A stretch of 64,000 nucleotides of DNA from JACRDC01 sp043805555 (GCA_043805555.1 JAZDHW010000172.1:1-64000); one strand, 5' to 3'; counted from the stretch's first letter, positions 26,201 to 35,029 are shown. Numbers and translations are program-made. Notes: generated from the letters alone by a model not told the origin.

Positions 26201-26947
26201 CTAGTCCTCCCGGCAACGCGCCAGCAGCAGGTAATAGCCCGGCCGGCTGGGGCGGGGGTCGCAGCCGCCGGTGCAGCCGCCCAGGCCCATGCACTCCCAA
26301 AGCGCGGCCAGCGAGCCGCAGGCGAAAACCAGGCGCGCGGCCAGTTCCTTGAGCAGGCGGGAGTGGTCCTCCCACACCGTCAGGCGAAGCCCGGCCGCCG
26401 CCACCAGATCCAGCACCTCCCCCCGGCCGCGCGCGCCGGCCAGGCAGGAGCCACCGGCCAGGCCGGGGCCACCGGCCAGGCCGGGGCCGGCCGGGGCCGG
26501 GGCCAGCTCGGGCCGGCGCAGGTAAACGTCACTCAAGACCAGCCAGCCGCCGGGCTTGAGCAGACGGCGGCACTGATCCAGGACCTCGCCCGGCCGGGCG
26601 CAGAGCGAGAGCACGCATTCGCAGAAGACCGCGTCCAGGCTGGCCTCGGCCAGGGGCGGCGCGGCGGCGTCGGCTTGCATGAAGGCCAGGCCGGGGTGCA
26701 GCTGCCGGGCCTGGCGCACCTGCCCGGCCGAGCGATCCAGGCCCAGGGCCGCGAGCCCCTGCCCGGCCAGCCAGGCCGTGCTGGCCCCCAGGCCGCAGCC
26801 CAGGTCCAGCGCCCGCGCGCCGGGGGCCAGGTCGATGAGGGCCCAGGCCCGCCGGGTCAGCTCCAGGCCGCCGGGGCGCAGGGTCTCGCCCGCGGCCTGG
26901 CGCAGCTCCGGGGTCTCATAGAGCGGCGGCCGGGCCGGGAGCCTCAC
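26201..26947 (-). CDS. Class I SAM-dependent methyltransferase (DVU_1556-like)
   Basis: This 248-residue methyltransferase has ALDLGCGLGASTAWLAGQGL (motif I), LGLDRSAGQV and LKPGGWLVLSDV (post-motif). The C-terminus carries ECMGLGGCTGGCDPR, a cysteine group that may bind metal. The GTG start shares GTGA with the previous stop. A short tandem repeat around residues 175-190 (AGPGLAGGPGLAGG) looks like a recent slippage expansion. The methyl acceptor is unknown. Confidence 0.8.
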   Translation of the reverse strand: MRLPARPPLYETPELRQAAGETLRPGGLELTRRAWALIDLAPGARALDLGCGLGASTAWLAGQGLAALGLDRSAGQVRQARQLHPGLAFMQADAAAPPLAEASLDAVFCECVLSLCARPGEVLDQCRRLLKPGGWLVLSDVYLRRPELAPAPAGPGLAGGPGLAGGSCLAGARGRGEVLDLVAAAGLRLTVWEDHSRLLKELAARLVFACGSLAALWECMGLGGCTGGCDPRPSRPGYYLLLARCRED

Positions 26948-27156
26948 TTGTCCTCCAGGAGCTGCTCCACCTCGGCCATCTTGCCCAGGGCCAGATCCTC
27001 GGGGATGTAGACCAGGCCGCATTGGGGGCAGCGCGGCAGCTCGGTGGTGAACTGGTTGCCCAGGTACTCCAGGGTGACGTTGGCCGCCACCATGGCCTCG
27101 TCGCAGGCCTGGCAGCGCCAGGCGAAGTCAGCGGGTTTCAGGCTGGGGGCCTTCAT
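26944..27156 (-). CDS. Small CxxC redox protein (DVU_1557-like)
   Basis: This 70-residue protein has two CxxC pairs, WRCQACDEAM and LPRCPQCGLVYIP, and so looks like a rubredoxin-like or zinc-ribbon metal site. A short acidic helix ends the protein. Its start shares ATGA with the preceding gene. It probably carries electrons or metal for the operon's oxidoreductases, an inference from context. Confidence 0.75.
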   Translation of the reverse strand: MKAPSLKPADFAWRCQACDEAMVAANVTLEYLGNQFTTELPRCPQCGLVYIPEDLALGKMAEVEQLLEDK

Positions 27157-29447
27157 AGCCGGCCTCCGCCCACCACGTACATGCGGTGGCTGTAGGCGTT
27201 GAAGACCTCGTAGCCGTCCCCGGCCGGCGCGTACTCCACCCAGAAGGTGGCCTGAAGAGGTCGGTGGGCGGCCAGGCGGTGGCCGGTCTCCGGGTGCACC
27301 CGCGCCTCGCCGCTCCGCTCGGCCTGGGCGATGGCCGCGCGCAGGTCTTCCAGCAGGATGCGGCGCGCCTCCAGGCGCTCGGCCACCTCCGGGCTCATGC
27401 TCAATTTGATGGCCTGGATTTCTGCCACGGCCGCCTCCTCCTCGCCCCAGAGCCGGCGCAGCAGGTCGCGCCTGAGCCGGGAGCGGTTTTCGCGTCGCAT
27501 TGACCAGCCCGGCCGGGGCCGGGCGGCCGGGTCGTCAACCCCGGCCGGGGGGAAGACCAGGTCCAGCAGGTGCAGGCAGCGCTTGCCCGCCCCGGCCAGG
27601 CTGTCGCGGCACATGGCGCAATAGGCGATGTAGTCGCCCCCGCCCCGCCCGCCGCGCCGCCGGGCCACCTCGGTGGCCAGGTCCGGGTTGGCGTTGGCCA
27701 TCAGGCCGCCGAACCCGCAGCACTCGGTATGCTCGCCGGTCAGCGCCAATTCCGTCAGCCCCACCCCCAGGCGCGCCAGTTGATCGCGCACCGCCTGGCG
27801 CACCGCCGGCAGGTGGCGGCTGGTGCAGGGGTCGTGCAGGGTCAGGGGGCCGGCCGGCGCGGCGGCCAGGTCTTTCAGGTCCAGCGCCTGCCACAGCGAG
27901 ACGGTCTCCACCGCGGGCAGGCGCTCGGCGAAAGTCTTCAGGCAGGTGGTGCAGGCGGCGATGATTTGGGGCCGGCCCAGGGACTCCCACTGCGCTTGCC
28001 ACTGGGCGTGGGCCGCGGCCAGGCGGGCCTCTTCGCCCGCCCACAAGGCCGGCGCGCCGCAGCAGCCCAGCATCAGCCCTACGCCGTCCGCCCGGCCGGA
28101 CATGAGGCGCTGGTAGACCGCCTCCACCTGGGCCGGGGCCGAGGCCGAGAGCTGGCAGCCGGGGAAGAAGATCGCCGCGCTGGTCTCATGGCCGGGCTGG
28201 TGCCGGGCCAGGCTGAAGTCCGGGCCCTGGCTGAAGTCCAGGTCCAGCAGGGCGAACTCGTGGGCCGAGGGCGGCATCTTGCCGCGCTTGACCATGTCGC
28301 GCCTGGCCTCCAGGGCGAGGTCCTGCATGGCGAAGTCTTCGGGGCAGACCGCCTGGCACAGGCCGCACAGGCTGCACGAGTTGACCAGCTTGTTGGCCAG
28401 GCGCATGCCCATGACGATGGAGGCGTTGTTGTAGATCTCGCGGGCGTACTTGCGCGGGTAGGAGCCGAAGCGCTCCAGGTAGGCGCAGACCTTGACGCAC
28501 TCCAGGCATTGGCAATTGAGGCAGCGGGCCGCCTCGGCCGAGGCCTCGGCCGCGCCGTAGCCGGCCGGGTTGGCCGGCGCCACGGCCGACGAGGGCCCCA
28601 CCCCGGCCAGGCTGGTGAAGAGCCGGGTGGGCTGGGGGCCTTCCTTCTCGCGGCCCACGGTGAGCGAGACCTTTTGCAGGCGGCGATCCAGGGAGGCCGC
28701 GGCCCAGCGCCCGCGCGCCGTGCGCCACACCGGCGAGGCCTCGACCAGGGCGGCGAAGACCTTATCGGCGCTGGTGGCGCCCAGGGCCGGGTCCAGCACC
28801 AAAGCGCCGTCCGGCCCCGGGGTCAGGGCCAGGCCCGCGCCGGAGCAGGCGGCCAGGTCCACCAGCACCGCGTCGGCCTGCTCCAGGCCAGCCGCCAGGC
28901 AGGCGGGGTCGCCGAGGTCCACACAGGCCACGAAGCTCACCCCGGCCGCGGCCAGGCGGGCGGCCTCGGCGGCGATGACCTCCGGCGTCAGGGCCGGGAA
29001 CTCGGCCGTGAGGCCAAAGCCGGGCGTGGGGCCGGCATGGCGCAGGGCCACCGGGTAGCCCTTGCGGGCCAGGTCCCAGGCCGCCGTGAGGCCGGCCAGG
29101 CCGTCGCCCAGCACCGCGACCTTCTGGCTCTTGCGCGGCAGGGGAGACAAACGCAGGCGCGGGACGGGGTGGGCGGTGACCGCCCGCTCCAAGAGGCCGA
29201 TGCGGATGGCCTCGCCCGCCTCAGCGCGCTTGCAGCGGGCCTCGCAGGGCGCATCGCAGATGCGGGCCAACAGCCCCGGCAGGGGCATGGCCTTCATCAG
29301 CACCGCCCAGGCCTGGTCCCAGCGCCCGGCCGCCGCCTGGCCGCACAGGGCGCGGGCGTCCAGGTGCAGCGGGCAGGCTGCCACGCACTCCGGTGGCTCT
29401 TCCTGGATACAGCGCCGCTCCCACTCGCGCAGCTCGTTTTGTTCCAT
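27153..29447 (-). CDS. FAD/FeS oxidoreductase with CCG domains (DVU_1558-like)
   Basis: The 764-residue multidomain protein begins with a glutamate-synthase-like FeS region (RRCIQEEPPECVAACPLHLD, ICDAPCEARCKR). A dinucleotide-binding segment (VAVLGDGLAGLTAAWDL) follows, then a ferredoxin-like block (CLNCQCLECVKVC, CSLCGLCQAVC) and a heterodisulfide-reductase-type CCG domain (LGCCGAPAL, ECCGFGGLM). It likely passes electrons between NAD(P)H, FeS clusters and the aldehyde oxidoreductase. GAGAGG precedes the ATG at 29447; the longer frame to 29639 translates an MHE repeat. Confidence 0.85.
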   Translation of the reverse strand: MEQNELREWERRCIQEEPPECVAACPLHLDARALCGQAAAGRWDQAWAVLMKAMPLPGLLARICDAPCEARCKRAEAGEAIRIGLLERAVTAHPVPRLRLSPLPRKSQKVAVLGDGLAGLTAAWDLARKGYPVALRHAGPTPGFGLTAEFPALTPEVIAAEAARLAAAGVSFVACVDLGDPACLAAGLEQADAVLVDLAACSGAGLALTPGPDGALVLDPALGATSADKVFAALVEASPVWRTARGRWAAASLDRRLQKVSLTVGREKEGPQPTRLFTSLAGVGPSSAVAPANPAGYGAAEASAEAARCLNCQCLECVKVCAYLERFGSYPRKYAREIYNNASIVMGMRLANKLVNSCSLCGLCQAVCPEDFAMQDLALEARRDMVKRGKMPPSAHEFALLDLDFSQGPDFSLARHQPGHETSAAIFFPGCQLSASAPAQVEAVYQRLMSGRADGVGLMLGCCGAPALWAGEEARLAAAHAQWQAQWESLGRPQIIAACTTCLKTFAERLPAVETVSLWQALDLKDLAAAPAGPLTLHDPCTSRHLPAVRQAVRDQLARLGVGLTELALTGEHTECCGFGGLMANANPDLATEVARRRGGRGGGDYIAYCAMCRDSLAGAGKRCLHLLDLVFPPAGVDDPAARPRPGWSMRRENRSRLRRDLLRRLWGEEEAAVAEIQAIKLSMSPEVAERLEARRILLEDLRAAIAQAERSGEARVHPETGHRLAAHRPLQATFWVEYAPAGDGYEVFNAYSHRMYVVGGGRL

Positions 29448-29460
29448 TGTAATACCTCTC

Positions 29461-29604
29461 GCAAACAAAGCCATCCCTGGCTTTGTTTGCTCCCCGACCG
29501 GGCAAAAGCGCGACTGCACCCCACAAAGCCGAACTTTGTGGGGGCCCACAGTTTTGCCCGGTCGGGCGGGCGCTGTCGCGCCCGGCGGGCCATCCATGGC
29601 CCGC
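29461..29604 (+). repeat. Multi-hairpin element, copy 5 (MHE-5), between mop and the FAD/FeS gene
   Basis: H1 is GCAAACAAAGCCA with TCCC loop and a perfect complement. A large H3 has CCGACCGGGCAAAA/TTTTGCCCGGTCGG arms and encloses CCCACAAAG/CTTTGTGGG. H4 is the canonical GCGGGCCATCCATGGCCCGC. It lies on the leader side of the minus-strand gene, so relative to local transcription it is in the opposite sense to the other eight copies. On the chromosome it has the same orientation. The rest of the gap, 29605-29771, shows no gene. Confidence 0.85.
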
Positions 29605-29771
29605 TTTGGGTTGCGCGCGAACCGCGGGTTCAACCGCAACTTAGCGGGCCGGAGGCCAGAGCGGGGCGGCGGGTCTGCCCCGCTCGCCCCGATCGCGGCC
29701 GGAATCCGGTTGTCCGCACCGGCGATGGTTTCAGCATACCATCGCCGGCGCGGGTTTGTCGCGCTGAGCGC

Positions 29772-32489
29772 CTAGCCCTTCAGGCCGGCCAGGACCTTCT
29801 CGGGCAGGGCGGGGAGCTTGGTGATGCGCACCCCGCAGGCGTTGTAGATGGCGTTGATGATGGCGGCGTGGGGGCAGGTGAGCGGCAGCTCGCCCACGCC
29901 GGCCGCGCCAAAGGGACCTTCGGGCCGGGGCTCCTCCACGTAGATCAGCTCCATCTCGTCGGGAATCTGCTTGGCGTAGGGGAAGCCCGCGCCGCGCAGG
30001 GTGGAGTGCTTCTGGATGTCCTCGAAGTCCTCGGTGAGCGCCAGGCCGATGCCCTGGGCCAGGCCGCCATAGAGCTGGCCGTCGGTGACCAAGCGGTTGT
30101 TCACTTTGCCGATGTCGGCCACCAGGGTCATCTTCTCCACCGCGGTCTGGCCGGTGGCCACTTCCACCGCCACCTGGGCCATGAACACGCCGTACATATA
30201 GACCGCAAACGGCGCGCCCTGGCCGTTCTCGTCGCAGGCCGTGGCCGGGGCGGTCCACTTGCCGTCGAAGACGGTGGGGATCTTCTCGGCCACCATCTCG
30301 GCGTAGGTGCGGTAGCTGCCGTCGGCCTTGCGCATGGCGGCCAAGAGCAGCTCGCAGGCGGCCTTGATGGCCTGGCCGGTCACCACCTGGGAGCGGCTGC
30401 CGCCGGCCGGGCCGCTGTTGGGGGTCACCGCGGTGTCGTTCATCACCTGGCGGATCTGGTCGGGCTTCAGGCCCAGGGGGCGCAGGCCCTGGTGGGCGGT
30501 GCCCAGCGCGCCGGCGTCGGCCCCCTGGCCGTGGTCCTCCCAGGAGGTGAACAGCGTCACCCCGCCGTCGGGGTCCAGTTGCAGGCGCGCCTCGGAGCCG
30601 TCCGGGCCGTCCAGGCCGCAGCCGTAGACGCCCACCGAGATGCCCACCCCGCGCTTGACCGCGTCGGTGGACTCGGCCTTGGCCTGGGCCAGGGCCGCCT
30701 GGTACTTGGGCCGGATGATGTCCAGCATCTGGGGCAGGGTGTAGACCTCCGGGGCCTGGCCCGAGGGGTTGGTGGCGCCGGGGCGGTAGACGTTCTTGAA
30801 GCGCAGCTCCAGGGGGTCCAGGCCCAGCTTCTCGGCCAGCTCGTCCATCAGCACCTCGGAGGAGAACTCGCTCTGGGGCGAGCCATAGGCCCGGAAGGCC
30901 GAGCCCCAGGCGTGGTTGGTGCAGACGGTGCGGCCCTCGCCGCGGATGGCCGGGATGTCGTAGCCCGCGCCGATGAACTGGGCCCCGCGCAGGGTCAAGA
31001 GGTCGCCGAACTCCGAGTAGGGGCCGTGGTCCACCGACCAGTCGCTCTCCATGGCCAAGAGCTTGCCGTCCTTGTCAGCGGCCAGGCGCAGGTTGACGAA
31101 AAACGGCGAGCGCTTGCCGGTGTAGGTCATCTGCTGGTGGTAGTCATAGTTCAGGAAAACCGGCTGGCCGGTGGCCAGGCAGGCCACGCCCACCAGGGCC
31201 TCCATGGTGGGGCTGAACTTGTAGCCGAAGGTGCCGCCGGCGGGATTCTGCACCATCACCAGCTTGTCCAGCTCCACGCCCAGGCCGGCGGCGATCATGG
31301 CCGCGTGCAGGTGCAGGCCGATGGACTTGGAGTGGATGCACAGCCGGCCCTGGTCGTCGGCGTAGGCGAAACCCACGTCCGGCTCGATGGGCATGTGGGG
31401 CTGGCGGCCCACGTAGAAGTCGTCCTCCACCACCACCGGCGCGCTGTCAAAGATGGGCGCGGTCTCCGGGCCCTTGGCGATTTTTTGGACGAAGTAGACG
31501 TTGGGGGTGCCGGGGTGGATCTCCATGGCGTCCTCGGCCATGGCCGCCGGCGCGCTCATGTAGGCCGGCAGCTCCTCCAGCTCCACCTTGACCTTGGCCG
31601 CCGCGGCCTTGGCCTGGGCCAGGGTGTCGGCGCCGACGATGGCGATGGCGTCGCCGTACTGATAGACCTTCTCGTCGCAGAGGATGGGCCGGTCCCAGCC
31701 GTCGCCCTTGTTGGTGGGGAAGGTGATCAGGCCGGTGATGCGGTTCTTGCCCTTGACGTCCTGGTGGGTGACCACCTTGGCCACGCCGGGCATCTTCTCG
31801 GCCTCGGCGGTGTCAATGCCCTTGATCAGCGCGTGGCTGACCGTGGCCTGCACCAGGGCGCAATGCAGGGTGTTCTCGGGCAGCTTCAGGCCCAGGTCCG
31901 CGCCATAGTCCAACGTGCCGGTGACCTTGCCCACCGCGGTGGGCCGGGGGTGCTTGCCGCCCCATATCACGCCGTCGGCCGGAAGCTTGTACATCAGCTC
32001 CTCGGCCTTCATCTCCCCGCGCATGACCTTGGCCGCGTCCATGACCGCGTCCACCAGGGGCTTGTAGCCGGTGCAGCGGCAGGCGTTGCGGTGCACCTGG
32101 AACCAGTCGCGCACCTGGTCCCGGCTGGGGTTGGGGTTCTCGGCCAGAAGCGCCTTGGACGAGACGATGAAGCCGGGGCTGCAGAAGCCGCACTGGGCGC
32201 CGCCGTGGAGGATCCAGGCCAGTTGCAGGGGGTGCAGGTTGTCCGGCTGGCCCACGCCCTCGATGGTGATGACGCTGGCCCCGTCGGCCACCTTGCCCAG
32301 CTTGGTCACGCAGGAGCGCACCAGCTTGTCGTCCAGGATCACGTTGCACGCCGCGCACTGGCCCTGGCCGCAGCCGATCTTGACGCCGGTCAGGCCGAAC
32401 TGCTGGCGCAGCACGTTGGCCAGCGACTCCTCGGCCGGCGCGATGACCGTGCGGGTTATACCATTGATTTTAAGTGATTTCTTGATCAT
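29772..32489 (-). CDS. mop: Molybdenum aldehyde oxidoreductase (Mop)
   Basis: The 905-residue enzyme belongs to the xanthine oxidase family and is near the length of Desulfovibrio gigas Mop. The N-terminal [2Fe-2S] domain has CGQGQCAACNV and the second has QCGFCSPGF and NACRCTGYKPL. The large molybdopterin part includes GGTFGYKFSPTMEALVG and GSAFRAYGSPQSEF, and the active-site Glu region GGLAQGIGLAL near the C-terminus. It oxidises aldehydes to acids in the cytoplasm. Unlike three-subunit relatives it has no FAD domain. It heads the accessory operon. Confidence 0.93.
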   Translation of the reverse strand: MIKKSLKINGITRTVIAPAEESLANVLRQQFGLTGVKIGCGQGQCAACNVILDDKLVRSCVTKLGKVADGASVITIEGVGQPDNLHPLQLAWILHGGAQCGFCSPGFIVSSKALLAENPNPSRDQVRDWFQVHRNACRCTGYKPLVDAVMDAAKVMRGEMKAEELMYKLPADGVIWGGKHPRPTAVGKVTGTLDYGADLGLKLPENTLHCALVQATVSHALIKGIDTAEAEKMPGVAKVVTHQDVKGKNRITGLITFPTNKGDGWDRPILCDEKVYQYGDAIAIVGADTLAQAKAAAAKVKVELEELPAYMSAPAAMAEDAMEIHPGTPNVYFVQKIAKGPETAPIFDSAPVVVEDDFYVGRQPHMPIEPDVGFAYADDQGRLCIHSKSIGLHLHAAMIAAGLGVELDKLVMVQNPAGGTFGYKFSPTMEALVGVACLATGQPVFLNYDYHQQMTYTGKRSPFFVNLRLAADKDGKLLAMESDWSVDHGPYSEFGDLLTLRGAQFIGAGYDIPAIRGEGRTVCTNHAWGSAFRAYGSPQSEFSSEVLMDELAEKLGLDPLELRFKNVYRPGATNPSGQAPEVYTLPQMLDIIRPKYQAALAQAKAESTDAVKRGVGISVGVYGCGLDGPDGSEARLQLDPDGGVTLFTSWEDHGQGADAGALGTAHQGLRPLGLKPDQIRQVMNDTAVTPNSGPAGGSRSQVVTGQAIKAACELLLAAMRKADGSYRTYAEMVAEKIPTVFDGKWTAPATACDENGQGAPFAVYMYGVFMAQVAVEVATGQTAVEKMTLVADIGKVNNRLVTDGQLYGGLAQGIGLALTEDFEDIQKHSTLRGAGFPYAKQIPDEMELIYVEEPRPEGPFGAAGVGELPLTCPHAAIINAIYNACGVRITKLPALPEKVLAGLKG

Positions 32490-32611
32490 GAAAGCCTCCT
32501 GGCAGCGGTTGGGCGATTACTGGCCTGTCAAACGGCGGGGTGGTTACTTGCGCCCTGCCCGGCGGTTATGCGGGGTGTGGTGAAGACTTTCCTGCGCAGG
32601 ACGTTAATTTC

Positions 32612-32640
32612 AATATGCCAAAAGCGCCTGCCGCTTGCAA
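32612..32640 (-). promoter_or_regulatory. Weak candidate promoter of mop
   Basis: On the minus strand TTGCAA and CATATT are separated by 17 bases, about 120 bases before the mop ATG. Both hexamers match the sigma70 consensus at only four positions. The call is tentative. Confidence 0.25.
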
Positions 32641-32731
32641 CTTGATTTTACTGAGTTTTCAATTGCTTATGTGTTTAATAGTGTTATTTTAAGCATGTTT
32701 GTGCAATTGAGCCGCCGCGCATGGCGAAACC

Positions 32732-32748
32732 ATTGCCCATTGGGCAAT
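32732..32748. repeat. 17-bp palindrome, left copy, flanking the AT-rich island
   Basis: ATTGCCCATTGGGCAAT is an inverted repeat (ATTGCCCA/TGGGCAAT). An identical 17-base copy lies at 34406-34422 on the other side of the pentapeptide-repeat gene. The two bracket nearly the whole AT-rich segment. Confidence 0.7.
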
Positions 32749-32937
32749 GTGCGCAAACGTAGCGTATACCCAGATGGCCACTGTTTACTTAGGCCAACGA
32801 CATTTCGTGATGCTTATGAAGATTCGCAGGAATGCAGGTGCTGCGAGCAGTTTTTGCCTTATATTGGTCTGTAATACATCATTGGCTGGAGCAAACTATT
32901 TGAAACTATCGAATCATTGTTAATGAGTAAGTATGCA

Positions 32938-34236
32938 TTATTCAAACGGTCTTCCGAAATAGGTTAGTACAGCGAGAGCAACGAGGTACAAGCTAATTAC
33001 CGATTGTATGCCGGATACCAAGCGAACCCAACCTGTCGCACGTAATAAATACTCGCGTGGTTGCATGTGGCTCATCCAGGTGCCTACATTTAAGTCACGC
33101 CATCCAAATCGGAACGCGGAGAGTACAGAAAAATAAAATGAATAAGCTAGCTTATATTTCCATGTTAATGATTTAATTGATTCTGGTGTGTCAGTCCCTT
33201 CATCAAGCCGTATCCGGTCAGGCTGCCAACTGCGCCATATACATCCACCACCTTTCACGTACAATGAGACTAGATATATTAATGCGAACGGGATAATTAA
33301 ATACAATAGATATAGTACTGGCTGGATTGGATACAGCCCCCAACCACAAGTAACCCCAAAAAGTAGTTGTGGGATAAAATTGAGTACATCATTGTCTTTA
33401 ATTATTTCATTACTTTTTATTGCATACGTTAATTCCCGTTCTGATTGTCTCAGCCCATAGGCTATAAATGTATTCCGTAAACCCGCAAGACCTACAGGAG
33501 AGTGGTTATATGTTAACTTATCTAAGTTTTGCGCAGTAGAAATAAATAATGGTGAAGGCAAGGCTTTAGGATCTATATCGAATACCACTCCATCCATATT
33601 AGCCATAGCAAAACTGGCACCGGTTAAATCGGAATCATAAAATTGAGTATTCTGCAACCTACAGTTATAGAAATTTGCATTCACCAATTTTGCTTGTGTG
33701 AATACTGCCCCATTACAGTCAGCTTCGCAAAAGTTTGCCCTTGAGGCATCTAATGCAATAAACTTTGTATTTCTCAAATCGGCCTTATATAGCTTTGCGC
33801 CTACCATGCTCGCATATTCTAAATTTGCACCTTCTAAGTGAATACCTTCCATGTCTGCATCACAAAACTTCGCCAATCTTAAATCGCGCAATCTCAGATC
33901 AGCACCCCTCAAGTTGGCACCAGAAAAATCAGCCCTTTTTATCTTGTAAGCCTTATTGAACGACTCCTGATCCATTTTTTGAATGATTAGATTCAAATAA
34001 CGTCTGGTCTTTGGTCCGCTCGAATACGCTGTCCATACCTCCTTTACCCATGCCTCGTGCGAAGCAATTATGCGATTCAAATCCGTTTCAGATATGGCTG
34101 AACCATCTATTAAGAGTCCCTGCCATTCTGATTTGTGTTTTTGCCCTACAACTTCGCCTGCATTACTCGGGCAGGTACCCAATACGGTGAATATTGTCAC
34201 TACTATTAAAAATATTAAGTTCGTTACCGCCGGCAT
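32938..34236 (-). CDS. Pentapeptide-repeat membrane protein
   Basis: The 432-residue protein starts with a signal peptide (MPAVTNLIFLIVVTIFTVLG ending CPSNAG). Residues about 95-225 are pentapeptide repeats of the A(D/N)LxX type: ADFSGANLRGADLR, GANLEYASMVGAKLYKADLR, and more. The C-terminal half has hydrophobic helices (YPIQPVLYLLYLIIPFALIY; SVISLYLVALAVLTYF). GAGGTGA precedes the ATG at 34236. The gene is far richer in A+T than all neighbours, with unlike codon use, so it was probably acquired. The repeats would form a right-handed beta-helix. The function is unknown. Confidence 0.82.
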   Translation of the reverse strand: MPAVTNLIFLIVVTIFTVLGTCPSNAGEVVGQKHKSEWQGLLIDGSAISETDLNRIIASHEAWVKEVWTAYSSGPKTRRYLNLIIQKMDQESFNKAYKIKRADFSGANLRGADLRLRDLRLAKFCDADMEGIHLEGANLEYASMVGAKLYKADLRNTKFIALDASRANFCEADCNGAVFTQAKLVNANFYNCRLQNTQFYDSDLTGASFAMANMDGVVFDIDPKALPSPLFISTAQNLDKLTYNHSPVGLAGLRNTFIAYGLRQSERELTYAIKSNEIIKDNDVLNFIPQLLFGVTCGWGLYPIQPVLYLLYLIIPFALIYLVSLYVKGGGCIWRSWQPDRIRLDEGTDTPESIKSLTWKYKLAYSFYFSVLSAFRFGWRDLNVGTWMSHMQPREYLLRATGWVRLVSGIQSVISLYLVALAVLTYFGRPFE

Positions 34237-34405
34237 ACTTTTCACCTCAATGATCACTATGGCTCCAACCTTCTGGCTCGGGATACCCAAGCTAGCAACA
34301 GGCTGTGCCTAAAATTACCATCTTCCAGCCATATTTTGTCAATCGAAAAATCATTTCCAGTTAATGTGTCCGATTTCATGACTACTCCTCGAAATAGCCT
34401 CCCCT

Positions 34406-34422
34406 ATTGCCCATTGGGCAAT
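34406..34422. repeat. 17-bp palindrome, right copy, flanking the AT-rich island
   Basis: This is an identical copy of ATTGCCCATTGGGCAAT at 32732-32748. Immediately beyond it the sequence returns to GC-rich composition. The pair may mark the ends of an inserted segment or be binding sites for a shared regulator. Confidence 0.7.
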
Positions 34423-34528
34423 CCGCGTGGGCCGCGCTTGTGCAACCCCGCCTCGTTCCGCTCCGCCCGCGCGCCCGCCATCGCACAAAATCCGTCCCGC
34501 CAAATCGCGCCGCCCCGCCGGAGCGGGC

Positions 34529-34573
34529 TTGACGAACCCGTCCGGCCGTCTTATTATGAACCTAGGTTCATAA
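34529..34573 (+). promoter_or_regulatory. Promoter and palindromic operator of the first DUF134 gene
   Basis: TTGACG and TATTAT are 17 bases apart. A perfect 20-bp palindrome, TTATGAACCTAGGTTCATAA, begins inside the -10 box (34554-34573). A protein bound there would block polymerase. The gene it controls encodes a predicted DNA-binding DUF134 protein, so autoregulation is likely. GAAAGGA lies between the operator and the ATG. Confidence 0.65.
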
Positions 34574-34588
34574 CGAAAGGATCAACCC

Positions 34589-34999
34589 ATGCCCCGCCCC
34601 CGCCTTTGCCGCCTGGTGGCCGACACCCCGCCCGTGGACTACTACAAGCCACGCGGGGTGCCCCTGGCCCAGTTGCGCGAGGTGGTCCTGCCCCTGGAGG
34701 GCCTGGAGGCCCTGCGTTTGGTGGAGGTGGAGGGGCTGGACCAGGAGGCGGCCGCGGCGCGCATGGGCGTGTCGCGGCCCACCTTCACCCGGGTGCTGGC
34801 CGAGGCCCGCCACCTGGTGGCCGTGGCGCTGACCCAGGGCCAGGCCCTGCGCATCGCCGGCGGCGACTACCGCCTGGCCGAGGCCCCGGCCGGCCAGCCC
34901 GACGCCCCCTGCCTGGGGCGTATGGGTCATGGCCGGGGCGGGTTCGGCGGCGGCGGCCACGGGCGCGGACGCGGGCGGGGCCGGGATTGGCCGGCATGA
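34589..34999 (+). CDS. DUF134-family DNA-binding protein
   Basis: The 136-residue protein has the DUF134 (UPF0251) start MPRPRLCRLV and a sigma70-region-4-like HTH, LDQEAAAARMGVSRPTFTRV. A Gly/Arg/His-rich tail (GHGRGGFGGGGHGRGRGRGR) follows. DUF134 proteins usually neighbour Mrp ATPases and NifX-like proteins, as here. It is probably a repressor or activator of this FeS/metal cluster. It begins shortly after a palindromic operator. Confidence 0.8.
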   Translation: MPRPRLCRLVADTPPVDYYKPRGVPLAQLREVVLPLEGLEALRLVEVEGLDQEAAAARMGVSRPTFTRVLAEARHLVAVALTQGQALRIAGGDYRLAEAPAGQPDAPCLGRMGHGRGGFGGGGHGRGRGRGRDWPA

Positions 35000-35029
35000 A
35001 CCAGAGCCACCCTAACCAAGGAGGATGAA

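Larger units (their letters stand above)
32490..32937. other. AT-rich gap upstream of mop
   Basis: This stretch lies between the mop start and the end of the pentapeptide-repeat gene. It contains a possible weak promoter for mop and one of two identical 17-bp palindromes. Base composition changes sharply near 32600 from GC-rich to AT-rich. A 79-codon frame (32635-32874) is present but lacks a convincing ribosome-binding site or family resemblance. I see no RNA gene. Confidence 0.5.

Noticed and set aside
27570..32477. A very long open frame on the plus strand (over 1600 codons)
   Set aside because: It is antisense to mop and the FAD/FeS gene and is a by-product of high GC. The minus-strand frames carry all the recognisable motifs.
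32722..32738. A sigma54-like GG-N10-GC match on the plus strand
   Set aside because: No plus-strand gene follows and no activator is nearby. It overlaps the palindrome and is probably chance.
32635..32874. A 79-codon plus-strand frame in the AT-rich gap
   Set aside because: No ribosome-binding site, no family resemblance, and it contains the palindrome. It is not convincing as a gene.
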